From Sphaerisporangium corydalis (lineage in GTDB: Bacteria > Actinomycetota > Actinomycetes > Streptosporangiales > Streptosporangiaceae), in assembly GCF_025506355.1 (NCBI RefSeq), contig NZ_JANZYP010000025.1, forward strand, positions 1 to 64,000: 64,000 bases of DNA, written 5' to 3'. This document shows positions 46,583 through 55,018 of the stretch, one piece after another. Position 1 is the stretch's first letter, and every line of letters starts with the position of its first letter. The position numbers were made by a program, and so were the translations under genes. The notes under the pieces were generated by a model. It ran no database searches, had not been told where the DNA came from, and was given only the letters and a program-made list of their open reading frames with translations.

Positions 46583-47332
46583 TCACGCCGGAACCTCATA
46601 ATCCAACGGGTTGTCGCCAAGTCCGGCGAAAGTCTGCAGCCTGCGGATGTCGTGGACGACGATGCGGCGGTAGCCGGTGCCGAGCACGCCGGCCCTGCGC
46701 AGGACGGTGAGCGCCTTGTGCACGGTCGGGTCGGCGGCGCCCACCAGCGCCGCGAGCTCCGGCTGGGTGAAGGCCACCCCGATCATGACGCCCTCGCGCA
46801 CCGGCTCGCCGTACGTCCACGCCAGCTCGACGATGACGCGGGCCAGGCGCGTGAGGGTGGAGAAGGTGCCGTACTCGACGCGGCGGCGGGTGGTCCACCG
46901 CACCTTGTTGACCACCGCCCGGTTGACGGCCAGCGAGACCTCGGGGCAGCGCCTGAGCATCGACACGAAGGCGTCCTGGGAGATGAGCTGCGCCAGGCAC
47001 GGGCCGGCGGCGGTGACGGTGGCCGCCCTCGGCTGCCCGTCCAGGGCCGCGAACTCCCCGACGAGGTCCCCGCCGACGCGGATCCCGAGCAGGGCGACCT
47101 TGCCGCTCTCGGTGTTGGCGGTCACCTTGACGCAGGCGTCCACGAGCAGGAAGACGTCGGTCGACCGGTCGCCCTCGAGGATCATCGTCTCGCCCGCCGT
47201 GAACTGCCTCGGGCGCCCCAGCCCGAGCATCTCTTCCCTGGCTCCCTCGCTCAGGCCCCCGAGCAGGCTCCCCCGGGGCCAGTTCCCTACCTTGCGGATC
47301 ACACGGCGCCGCCTGGGTTCGGGGCCGGTCAT
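46583..47332 (-). CDS. Crp/Fnr-family transcriptional regulator
   Basis: The 249-aa product has a cyclic-nucleotide-binding domain (about residues 35-145) with FTAGETMILEGDRSTDVFLL and GDLVGEFAALDGQPRAATVT, a dimer helix, and a winged-helix DNA-binding part with FTQPELAALVGAADPTVHKA. The phosphate-binding loop GEFAALDGQPRAATV is close to that of true cAMP/cGMP binders. GGGAGG precedes ATG 47332 by 6 nt. It is first of three genes that include a cyclase-like protein, which suggests the ligand is made next door. It is divergent from the polysaccharide deacetylase gene over 296 bp, which is a likely target. Confidence 0.92.
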   Translation of the reverse strand: MTGPEPRRRRVIRKVGNWPRGSLLGGLSEGAREEMLGLGRPRQFTAGETMILEGDRSTDVFLLVDACVKVTANTESGKVALLGIRVGGDLVGEFAALDGQPRAATVTAAGPCLAQLISQDAFVSMLRRCPEVSLAVNRAVVNKVRWTTRRRVEYGTFSTLTRLARVIVELAWTYGEPVREGVMIGVAFTQPELAALVGAADPTVHKALTVLRRAGVLGTGYRRIVVHDIRRLQTFAGLGDNPLDYEVPA

Positions 47333-47628
47333 GGTCGTCCTCCCTGGTGGTCGATGGCCGGCCGTGCGGGGCCGGATGGTTGAAGCCCGGACCCCCGCCC
47401 GGGCGGTACGACAGGGCCGGCGGCCACCTCCGCGCCGATCCGCAGAGGTGACGGCCGTTCCGCCCGGAGGGCGGCCGTTTCCGGGCACGATCCGGGCAGT
47501 GTTGATCTGTTCTGATTTCAACTATGGGAGCCGGTCCTTGCGGCGTCCTTGCGGCAAGGAGGGGCCGTGAGCGGCCGGGGACCGCCGATGTACGGCAAGG
47601 GATCATCGCGGTGGGAGGATGGCGGACC

Positions 47629-48645
47629 ATGACCTGGGGGCGAAAGGCGTTACACGTCGCGATCGGATGCGGACTTATCGTGATTTGTCCGGCGAGCGTC
47701 GTCGTCCCGCCCGCCGCACCGGACGCGGCGGCACCGCGCCCGGCGGCATCGTCCTCCCCCCTCGCGCCCACCGCCCCCGCGATCGGCGCGACCGCGCCCA
47801 CGCCGGGCGCGAGCGTCCCCATGGCCACCGCCACGACCGGCGCGACCCCCGGGGTCTCCCCGCGTCCGGTTCCCTCGGCGGGCGTGGCCTCGCCCGCCAC
47901 GCCGCAGGCCGCGCTCCCCCGGCCAGGCGAGGTGCGCCGCCTGCGCGGACAGGGCGACGGGCCGCCGGTGGTCACGGCCGTGCCGACCAGGCGCAAGGTC
48001 GTGTTCCTCACCATCGACGACGGCTGGGAGCAGGACCCCGGGTTCGTCGAGCTGGTCAGGGAACGCCGGGTGCCGATCACGGTGTTCGCGATGCGCGACG
48101 CGGTGGAGGCCAGGGGCGTGCCCGACGCCTCGGCCGCCGGCGGGCACTACGTGGGGGCCGGCAAGTGGGCCTACTTCCGCGAGCTGCGCGACCTCGGGGT
48201 GCCGATCGAGGACCACACGCTGACCCACCCGGACCTGTGGCGGCTCGGCTACGCGGGCCAGAAGGCCGAGATCTGCGGTTCCGCCAAGGTCATCGCAAGG
48301 GAGACCGGCCGCCGTCCCACGCTGTTCCGGCCGCCGTTCGGCAGCTACGGGGCCATGACGGTGCGCGCCGCCAAGGCGTGCGGCCAGTCGGCGGTGGTCC
48401 TGTGGACGGCCAGCGTGCAGCCGGGCGGGAAGATCTCCTACCAGACGCCCGACAAGCGGCTGCACCCCGGCGACATCCTGCTGATGCACTTCCGCGCCCA
48501 CCTGGCCAGGGACTTCAGGATCCTGCTCGACAAGATCGAGCGCCGCGGTTTCGAGCTCGGCGACCTGAGCGCCTACCTCCAGGCGATGGGCGTGCGTGCC
48601 CCGGCTCCCCCGGGCGGCGTAGCGCGCGATCAGCCCGTGGGGTGA
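47629..48645 (+). CDS. Polysaccharide deacetylase (CE4, NodB fold), secreted
   Basis: The 338-aa product has an N-terminal hydrophobic segment (ALHVAIGCGLIVICPASVVV) that serves as signal or anchor, a Pro/Ala/Thr-rich linker of about 90 residues and a CE4 domain: FLTIDDGW (catalytic and metal Asp), DHTLTHPDLW (two metal His), FRPPFGSY (Arg-Pro-Pro-Gly) and ILLMHFR. Acts on acetylated wall or capsule glycans outside the membrane. GGGAGGAT stands 8 nt before ATG 47629. Divergent from Crp/Fnr. Confidence 0.9.
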   Translation: MTWGRKALHVAIGCGLIVICPASVVVPPAAPDAAAPRPAASSSPLAPTAPAIGATAPTPGASVPMATATTGATPGVSPRPVPSAGVASPATPQAALPRPGEVRRLRGQGDGPPVVTAVPTRRKVVFLTIDDGWEQDPGFVELVRERRVPITVFAMRDAVEARGVPDASAAGGHYVGAGKWAYFRELRDLGVPIEDHTLTHPDLWRLGYAGQKAEICGSAKVIARETGRRPTLFRPPFGSYGAMTVRAAKACGQSAVVLWTASVQPGGKISYQTPDKRLHPGDILLMHFRAHLARDFRILLDKIERRGFELGDLSAYLQAMGVRAPAPPGGVARDQPVG

Positions 48646-48750
48646 CGCGCCGGGCGTGACCGGTGGCCGACCATGGGACGTGCCGCCGGACCCGTGCGCA
48701 GGGGTGTGACGAAGATCGCAGGACCCGCGGCACCTTCCCGCCCTTTTGCT

Positions 48751-48793
48751 CTACAGCTTGTAGTACTACTAGAAGTAGAACTACAGCCTGTAG
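48751..48793. promoter_or_regulatory. Double palindromic operator before cydAB
   Basis: CTACAGCTTGTAG (48751-48763) and CTACAGCCTGTAG (48781-48793) are two copies of a CTACA-N3-TGTAG dyad, 30 bp apart, i.e. about three helical turns. Between them is the dyad GTAGTACTAC (48760-48769). The ATG of cydA is 24 bp after the second copy. The TACA/TGTA half sites recall BlaI/MecI-type operators. Binding protein unknown. Confidence 0.65.
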
Positions 48794-48816
48794 AGCTCCT
48801 GATCCGTGAGGGGACC

Positions 48817-50304
48817 ATGGACGCGTTGGATCTGGCACGGTGGCAGTTCGGGGTCACCACCGTGTACCACTTTCTCTTCGTACCCCTGACGATCGGCCTC
48901 GGCGTGTTCGTCGCCGGGCTGCAGACCGCCTGGCACCGCACGGGCAAGGAGCACTACCTCCGGCTGACCAAGTTCTTCGGGAAGCTCTTCCTGATCAACT
49001 TCGCCATGGGAGTGGTCACCGGGCTCGTCCAGGAGTTCCAGTTCGGGATGAACTGGAGTGAGTACTCGACGTTCGTCGGCGACGTGTTCGGGGCCCCGCT
49101 GGCGCTGGAGGCCCTGCTCGCGTTCTTCCTGGAGTCCACGTTCCTCGGTCTGTGGATCTTCGGCTGGGACCGGCTGCCCAAGCGGATCCACCTGGCGTGC
49201 ATCTGGGCCGCCGTCCTCGGGTCCAACCTGTCGGCGTACTTCATCCTCGCCGCGAACGCCTGGATGAAGCACCCGGTGGGCTACGAGGTGGTCGGCGGCC
49301 GGGCCCGGATGACCGACATATGGGCCGTGCTGACCAACTCGACGGCGCTCGCGCAGGTCCCCCACGTGATCGCCTCGGCGTTCATCGTGGCGGGCGGGTT
49401 CGTGATCGCGGTCAGCGGCTACCGGATCCTGCGCGAGCGCCGCTCCGGCGGTGAGGCGGCCGGGACGGACGCCGCCGGCGCTTCCGCCGAGCCTGGCGGC
49501 GTATCCGCTGAGCCTGGCCACGTCCCCGCCGAGCCGAGCCGCGCCTCCGCCGGGCCCGCCCTGTGGCGGACGAGCCTGCGGGCCGCCCTGGTCATGACGG
49601 CCATCGCCGGGGCGGTGGCGGCCGGCACCGGCGACACCTCCGGGCGGCTGCTGCACGAGCAGCAGCCGATGAAGCTGGCCGCCGCCGAAGGGCTGCGGCA
49701 CGACCAGCGGGGCGCGCCGTTCTCCGTGGTGCCCGGCCTCCAGGTGCCCAAGGTGCTCAGCCTGCTGGCCGCGCACGACCCCGGCGCGCCGGTCCAGGGC
49801 ATGGACGACATCCAGCGGCGGTACGAGCGGGTGTTCGGCCCCGGCGACTACCGGCCGAACGTCCCGGTCGTCTTCTGGTCCTTCCGGGTCATGATCGGCT
49901 TCGGCCTCGGCACGGTCGCGCTCTCGGTACTCGGGCTCTGGCTGACCCGGCGCCGCCGCGCGGTCCCTGACCTGTTCGCCCGGGCGGGCCTGCTCGCGCT
50001 CCCGCTGCCCGTCCTGGCCATGGTCGCCGGATGGCTGCTCAGCGAGATCGGGCGGCAGCCCTGGACCGTCCAGGGCGAGCTGTTCACGGCGGCGAGCGTG
50101 TCGCCCGGGGTCAGCCTGACCGAGGTGGCCGTCTCCCTGTCGATCTTCACGGTCCTGTACGGCGCGCTCGCGCTAGCCGAGGCCCGGCTGCTGATCCGGC
50201 ACGTCAAGGCCGGGCCCGAGCCCATGGCGCCGGCCGCCGATCCCCATCTGCCCGACGACGCCGGCGCGGGTGCCGCCCGGCTCGAACCGACCCTGATGTA
50301 CTAG
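48817..50304 (+). CDS. cydA: Cytochrome bd ubiquinol/menaquinol oxidase subunit I
   Basis: Quinol oxidase subunit of 495 aa carrying haems b558, b595 and d. VYHFLFVPLTIGLG has the N-terminal haem ligand His, NFAMGVVTGLVQEFQFGMNW and ESTFLGLWIFGWDRLP are family blocks, and GWLLSEIGRQPWTVQGEL is the conserved C-terminal motif. About nine TM helices. The Q-loop is short and an Ala/Glu/Pro repeat (SAEPGGVSAEPGHVPAEPS) replaces part of the loop after TM 6. Works with cydB in low-oxygen respiration; the two dyads just upstream probably control it. Confidence 0.95.
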   Translation: MDALDLARWQFGVTTVYHFLFVPLTIGLGVFVAGLQTAWHRTGKEHYLRLTKFFGKLFLINFAMGVVTGLVQEFQFGMNWSEYSTFVGDVFGAPLALEALLAFFLESTFLGLWIFGWDRLPKRIHLACIWAAVLGSNLSAYFILAANAWMKHPVGYEVVGGRARMTDIWAVLTNSTALAQVPHVIASAFIVAGGFVIAVSGYRILRERRSGGEAAGTDAAGASAEPGGVSAEPGHVPAEPSRASAGPALWRTSLRAALVMTAIAGAVAAGTGDTSGRLLHEQQPMKLAAAEGLRHDQRGAPFSVVPGLQVPKVLSLLAAHDPGAPVQGMDDIQRRYERVFGPGDYRPNVPVVFWSFRVMIGFGLGTVALSVLGLWLTRRRRAVPDLFARAGLLALPLPVLAMVAGWLLSEIGRQPWTVQGELFTAASVSPGVSLTEVAVSLSIFTVLYGALALAEARLLIRHVKAGPEPMAPAADPHLPDDAGAGAARLEPTLMY

Positions 50305-50315
50305 GAGACCCCGCC

Positions 50316-51320
50316 ATGGAGCTGACCACCGTCTGGTACGTGGTCGTCGCCTTCCTGTGGACCGGCTACTTCGTGCTCGAAGGCTTCGACTTCGGCGTGG
50401 GCGCGCTGCTGCCGCTGCTGTCGCGGGACGAGGGCGAACGCAAGCAGATGCTCGCGACGATCGGCCCGGTCTGGGACGGCAACGAGGTCTGGCTGATCAC
50501 CGCCGTCGGCGCCATGTTCGCGGCGTTCCCCGTCTGGTACTCCGGGCTGCTCAGCGGCTTCTACCTGCCGCTGGTGGCGGTGCTCGTCGCGCTCATCGTG
50601 CGCGGCGTGTCGCTGGAGTGGCGCGGCAAGGTCGAGGCGCGCGAGCGTGCGCTGTGCGACGCGGGCATCGTGGCCGGCAGCGGGCTGACCGCGTTCCTGT
50701 GGGGGGCCATCTTCGGGAACCTGCTGTACGGTACGGTCGCCGCGACCGCGCTCGGCGGGGCGTTCTCGCTGGCCCTCGCCATGCTGCACGGCGCGGTGTT
50801 CGTCGCGCTGAAGACCGCGGGGCCGCTTCGGGACAGGGCGCGCCGCGCCGCGCTCGGCGCCTCGGCCGTCCTGCTCCCGCTCGCCGCCATCTCGCTCCCC
50901 GCCCTCCCCTCGGCCGGGACGGCGGGCACGTCCACGTCGGCGCGCACGTCCGAGGCGGCGGGCGCGGCGCTCGCGCCGGGTGGCGGGGCCGGGGAGGCGC
51001 TCGCGGGCTGGACCGCGCACCCGCTGCCGTGGGCGGCGGCCCTGGCCGCGATGCTCGCCCTGGCCGCCGCCGTGGCGCTGATCTGGCGCCGCCGCGAGGG
51101 GTGGGCGTTCACCGCGACCGCCGCGTCCATCGTGCTGGCCACCGTCGCGCTGTTCGGCACACTGTGGCGGGCGCCGCTCCCCGGCCTGACCCTGGCCGAG
51201 GCCGCCTCGGGCCCGTACACGCTCGGCGTCCTGACCTGGATCGGGCTGGTCGCCCTGCCGTTCGTGCTGGCCTACCAGGGCTGGACGTACTGGGTGTTCC
51301 GTAAGCGCGTCACGGTCTGA
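50316..51320 (+). CDS. cydB: Cytochrome bd oxidase subunit II
   Basis: The 334-aa partner of cydA, with about eight TM helices. VVAFLWTGYFVLEGFDFGVG, GPVWDGNEVWLITAVGAMFA and GFYLPLVAVLVALIVRGVSL are diagnostic. AGGAGA stands 8 nt before ATG 50316, 11 nt after cydA. No cydCD follows, unlike in many streptomycetes; the exporter may lie elsewhere. Confidence 0.95.
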   Translation: MELTTVWYVVVAFLWTGYFVLEGFDFGVGALLPLLSRDEGERKQMLATIGPVWDGNEVWLITAVGAMFAAFPVWYSGLLSGFYLPLVAVLVALIVRGVSLEWRGKVEARERALCDAGIVAGSGLTAFLWGAIFGNLLYGTVAATALGGAFSLALAMLHGAVFVALKTAGPLRDRARRAALGASAVLLPLAAISLPALPSAGTAGTSTSARTSEAAGAALAPGGGAGEALAGWTAHPLPWAAALAAMLALAAAVALIWRRREGWAFTATAASIVLATVALFGTLWRAPLPGLTLAEAASGPYTLGVLTWIGLVALPFVLAYQGWTYWVFRKRVTV

Positions 51321-51346
51321 GACGCCCTCGGCCCGCCACGGAAGGG

Positions 51347-51447
51347 CGCGCGCCTCGGGCCGGCGAGGGAGCGCGGCGGGCGCGCGCCTCGGGCCGGCGA
51401 GGGAGCGCGGCGGGGGGGGGGGGGGGGGCGGCGCCCCCCCCCCCCCC
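51347..51447. repeat. 34-bp tandem repeat and G17/C14 palindrome
   Basis: A perfect 34-bp unit is present twice (51347-51380 and 51381-51414). It runs into 17 G (51412-51428), a short CGGCG, then 14 C (51434-51447), a near perfect all-G/C hairpin between the convergent ends of cydB and the I36-type gene. It probably works as a terminator. Homopolymer runs of this length are also prone to sequencing and assembly error. Confidence 0.75.
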
Positions 51448-51456
51448 GCCCGGTGG

Positions 51457-51894
51457 TCAGCAGTTCGGGGCCACCGCGTCGATCCTGCGGCCGAAGTTGG
51501 TGTCGTAGGCCTTGGCGTAGTCGCCGGAGTTCACCCCGCGGCGCTCCAGCGGGTCCCAGTCGATGAAGCAGCCGGGGGCGTTCGCGTAGAAGGAGTAGAC
51601 GTGGTCGTGAAGGTTCGCCGGCATGTCGCGGTAGCCGTTGGACGGCATCCAGCGCCACGGCACGCCGGCGAAGTCACGGTCGCGCCAGAAGCAGATCTCT
51701 CCGGCCCCGCACTGCTCGGCCGCGCGCCGCAGGGCCGCCGGCCGACCGCCCTCCGACTGCCGCGCCGCCGACCGCTGGGAGCCGGCGCCGGACGGCGCCG
51801 CCTCCGCGGGGGCCGGGGCGGCGAAGGCGGCCATCGCGACCGCGATGGCGCCCGCCGCCGCGGCGAGACGTGCTCCACGTGTCTTTTCCCGCAC
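51457..51894 (-). CDS. Secreted peptidase inhibitor family I36-like protein
   Basis: The 145-aa precursor has a Sec signal (LAAAAGAIAVAMAAFAAPAP, cleaved after AEA) and a Cys-containing mature part with CGAGEICFWRDRDFAG and GVPWRWMPSN, as in beta/gamma-crystallin-like SMI/I36 inhibitors of streptomycetes. Four Cys could pair. GGAGG is 7 nt before GTG 51894. Exact target protease unknown. Confidence 0.8.
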   Translation of the reverse strand: MREKTRGARLAAAAGAIAVAMAAFAAPAPAEAAPSGAGSQRSAARQSEGGRPAALRRAAEQCGAGEICFWRDRDFAGVPWRWMPSNGYRDMPANLHDHVYSFYANAPGCFIDWDPLERRGVNSGDYAKAYDTNFGRRIDAVAPNC

Positions 51895-52100
51895 TCGGAT
51901 TCCTCCTCGTTTCCGGTGATGCCGGTGCCCTGCCCGGGGGGAGATCACCGGCCGTTCCAGTCACGCAATGTAGCAGTCCGAGCACGAAGAGTAATGAATC
52001 CTTCTGGTCATAGCGATGCGGCGGCAAAGTAGGGGAACTCCAGCCCAGCGGACAGCTATGGCGGCGTCACCACCGCCGGACGCGCACGTGGCCGGACATG

Positions 52101-54491
52101 TCAGGACGTCGCGCGTCCCCGCAGTTCGTGCAGCTCAGAGGGAGAAATCGGCATCCGGTCGATGGTGATGCCCTCGGCGTCCTCGATCGCGGCGGCGATG
52201 ACGGCGGACACCGGGATGACCCCGGCCTCGCCCGCTCCCTTGATCCCCAGCGGGTTCAGCGGGGAAGGCGTCTCCAGGTGCGCGGTCTCGATGAACGGGA
52301 CCTCCGTCGCGTACGGCATCAGGAAGTCCATGAACGAGGCGTTCAGCAGCTGCCCGTGCGCGTCGTAGACCATGCGCTCGTACAGCGCGCCGCCGACGCC
52401 CTGCGCCACCCCCCCGTGGATCTGCCCCTCGACGATCATCGGGTTGATCAGCCGGCCGCAGTCGTGCACGACCGCGTACCGCAGGATCTTGATCTCCGCG
52501 GTGTCGGGGTCGGTCTCGACGATGGCCGCGTGCATGCCGGAGGCGAACGTCGAGCGCACCGGCGAGTAGTAGTCGCGGCCCTCCAGCCCCGGCTCCTCCC
52601 CCTCCGCCACCGGCGGCCGGTCCATCGAGGCGGCACCGGAGAACTGCGTGGCCCGCTTGGCCTCCTCGTCGAAGGCGTACCGCAGCGGGTTGGACAGCAC
52701 GGCCACCGTCGCCAGCGCGATCGAGGCACCGGGGTTCCCGGCCACGCGGACCATCCCGTCCTCGATCTCCAGGTCGCGGGGGTCGGCCTCCAGCGCCTCG
52801 GCGGCGATGCGCAGCGCCTTGTCGCGCACCTTGCGGCACGCCAGGGCGATGGCGTTGCCGCTCATCACCGCGGCCCGCGAGGCGAACGTGCCGACGGCGT
52901 ACCCGAAGCGGCGGGTGTCGCCCGTCACCACCGAGACCCGGTCCAGCGGCACCCCCAGCTCGGTGGCGGCGATCTGCGCGAAGACGGTCTCGTGGCCCTG
53001 CCCCTGCGAGGTCAGGCCGGTGGAGACGTGCACCCGGCCGTCGGAGGTCACCTGCACGTGGCCGCCCTCGTACGGGCCGACGCCGGTGCCTTCGACGTAG
53101 CAGCCGAGCCCGATGCCGATCGTGCGCCCCTCGGCCGCCGCCTCCGCCTTGAGCGCCGCGAAACCGTCCCAGCCGATCAGCTCTTTGATCATCCGGAGCG
53201 ACTCGGGGTAGTCGCCGCTGTCGTAGATGAGCGGGCGGCCGTCCTGGAAGATCAGCCCCTGGTCGTAGGGGAAGTCGCCTGGCTGGATGAAGTTGGCCGC
53301 GCGCACGTCCGCCCGGTCGAGGCCGAGGTGGGCGGCGATGCGGTCCATCGTGCGCTCCATGCAGAACACGCCCTGCGGGCGCCCTGCGCCGCGATAGGGG
53401 GTGACCTGCACGGTGTTGGTGTAGATCGAGGAGAACTCCACCCGGTAGGCGCCGATGCGGTACGGCCCGAGAAGCTGGGTGGCGGTGATGATCGGCACGA
53501 TGATGCCGTACGGGGTGTAGGCGCCGTGGTCGTGCAGGATCGTGACGTCCAGGCCGAGGATCCGGCCCTCGCCGTCGAAGCCGACCCGAACGTGCTGCAC
53601 CTGGCCCCGCTCGTGGGCCGAGGAGATGAAGTGCTCGCGCCGGTCCTCGGTCCACTTGACCTCCCGGCCGAGCAGCATCGCCGCCCACGGGACCAGCACC
53701 TCCTCCGGCCACGGGTGCACGATCTTCACGCCGAAGCCGCCGCCCACGTCGGGCGCGATGACCTCCACCGACGGCAGCGGCAGGCCCAGCTTCGCCGCGA
53801 CCGCCATGCGGACGCTGGTCGAGGTCTGCGTGGAGGAGTAGACGCGCAGCGACCGGTCGTCGGGGTCCCAGCGGGCGTACACGCCGCGCCCCTCCAGCGG
53901 CATGGAGGCGCTGCGCTCGAAGTCGAGCCGGAACGCCAGGGTGTGCGGCGCCGCCTCGATGGCTTCGCGCGCCCCGGCGCCGCTCGCCGAGGGGACCTCC
54001 TGGACGAGGTGGGCGCCGAGGTTGCCCGGCACGTCCTCGTGGACGAGGTGGGCGCCCTGCGCCGCCTCCTCGATGCCGACGACCGGCTTGAGGAACTCGT
54101 AGTCGACCTCGATGAGCGCGGCGGCGTCCTCGGCCAGGTAGCGGTCGCGCGCGACGACCATGACCACCGGCTCCCCGACGTGCCGCACGATGTCCCTGGC
54201 GAGCGGGTAGGCCGTGCGCCCGTGGGTCAGCGCCGGGTGCGGGATGAGCAGCGGCAGCGGGTCGCGCACCCTTTCGGGCAGGTCCTCCCAGGTGTAGATC
54301 GCGACCAGGCCGTCCACGTCCACGGCGGCCGACACGTCGATGTCGCGGATGCGGGCGTGCGCGTGCGGCGACCGGACGAACGCGGCGGCGAGCGCGTCCC
54401 GCCCGAGGTCGTCGACGTACCGCCCCTGGCCGGTGATCAGCCGCAGGTCCTCCCTGCGCTGGACCCGCTCGCCGAACAGCTTCGTCGTCAC
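52101..54491 (-). CDS. Molybdenum hydroxylase large subunit (xanthine dehydrogenase/CoxL form II type)
   Basis: A 796-aa molybdopterin-binding subunit. GQGRYVDDL, RSPHAHARI, APDVGGGFGVK and the catalytic Glu in GIKGAGEAG are diagnostic. The loop that carries Cys in true CO dehydrogenase (form I, AYxCSFR) reads PYRGAGR here, so this is a form II-type hydroxylase with a different substrate. GTG 54491 overlaps the 2Fe-2S subunit stop (GTGA). Gene order NCS2-M-S-L suggests a nucleobase-related substrate brought in by the permease. Confidence 0.93.
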   Translation of the reverse strand: MTTKLFGERVQRREDLRLITGQGRYVDDLGRDALAAAFVRSPHAHARIRDIDVSAAVDVDGLVAIYTWEDLPERVRDPLPLLIPHPALTHGRTAYPLARDIVRHVGEPVVMVVARDRYLAEDAAALIEVDYEFLKPVVGIEEAAQGAHLVHEDVPGNLGAHLVQEVPSASGAGAREAIEAAPHTLAFRLDFERSASMPLEGRGVYARWDPDDRSLRVYSSTQTSTSVRMAVAAKLGLPLPSVEVIAPDVGGGFGVKIVHPWPEEVLVPWAAMLLGREVKWTEDRREHFISSAHERGQVQHVRVGFDGEGRILGLDVTILHDHGAYTPYGIIVPIITATQLLGPYRIGAYRVEFSSIYTNTVQVTPYRGAGRPQGVFCMERTMDRIAAHLGLDRADVRAANFIQPGDFPYDQGLIFQDGRPLIYDSGDYPESLRMIKELIGWDGFAALKAEAAAEGRTIGIGLGCYVEGTGVGPYEGGHVQVTSDGRVHVSTGLTSQGQGHETVFAQIAATELGVPLDRVSVVTGDTRRFGYAVGTFASRAAVMSGNAIALACRKVRDKALRIAAEALEADPRDLEIEDGMVRVAGNPGASIALATVAVLSNPLRYAFDEEAKRATQFSGAASMDRPPVAEGEEPGLEGRDYYSPVRSTFASGMHAAIVETDPDTAEIKILRYAVVHDCGRLINPMIVEGQIHGGVAQGVGGALYERMVYDAHGQLLNASFMDFLMPYATEVPFIETAHLETPSPLNPLGIKGAGEAGVIPVSAVIAAAIEDAEGITIDRMPISPSELHELRGRATS

Positions 54492-54976
54492 GCCTCATCA
54501 CCCATCAGCTCGGCCGCGCGGTGGACCGCCTTGACGATGTTCTGGTAGCCGGTGCAGCGGCACAGGTTGCCCGAGATGCCCTCGACCACCTCGTCCTCGG
54601 TGGGCGCCGGGTTGTCGCGCAGCAGCGCGGTCACCGTGCACAGGAACCCCGGGGTGCAGAAGCCGCACTGCAGCGCGTGGCATTCGGAGAACGCCCGCTG
54701 CACCGGCGACAGCTCCCCGCCGGGCCCGCTCAGCCCCTCGACGGTGGTGATCTCGTGCCCGTCCACCGAGACGGCGAAGGTCAGGCACGACCGCACGGGG
54801 TCACCGTCCAGCAGGACCGTGCAGCAGCCGCAGACGCCGTGCTCGCAGCCGACGTGGGTGCCGGTCAGGCCGAGCTCGTGGCGCAGGCAGTCCGACAGCA
54901 GCCGCCGTCCGGGGACCTTCGCCTCGCGCACGACGCCGTTGACCGTAAGCGTGATCTCGTGCAGGGCCTCACTCAC
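54488..54976 (-). CDS. Molybdenum hydroxylase 2Fe-2S subunit
   Basis: A 162-aa two-cluster ferredoxin-like subunit. Cluster one: GCEHGVCGCCTVLLDG...SC; cluster two: CGFCTPGF and GNLCRCTGY. It passes electrons from the Mo site to the FAD subunit. I chose GTG 54976 since GGGAGG lies 6 nt upstream; GTG 55000 would add 8 residues. The two starts lie in a 22-bp direct repeat (54969-54990 and 54997-55018). Confidence 0.93.
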   Translation of the reverse strand: MSEALHEITLTVNGVVREAKVPGRRLLSDCLRHELGLTGTHVGCEHGVCGCCTVLLDGDPVRSCLTFAVSVDGHEITTVEGLSGPGGELSPVQRAFSECHALQCGFCTPGFLCTVTALLRDNPAPTEDEVVEGISGNLCRCTGYQNIVKAVHRAAELMGDEA

Positions 54977-55018
54977 CGCGGGCCTCCCGTCCGTCTTCAC
55001 TCACCGCGGGCCTCCCGT
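54969..55018. repeat. 22-bp direct repeat at a gene junction
   Basis: TCACTCACCGCGGGCCTCCC plus GT occurs at 54969-54990 and again at 54997-55018. The copies cover the FAD-subunit stop and the 2Fe-2S subunit start, so a 28-bp tandem duplication has moved a formerly overlapping stop/start (TGA/GTG) apart. Confidence 0.85.

Noticed and set aside
52098-54548. 816-aa + strand frame opposite the molybdenum hydroxylase
   Set aside because: Shadow frame; Arg/Asp/Val-rich, no family.
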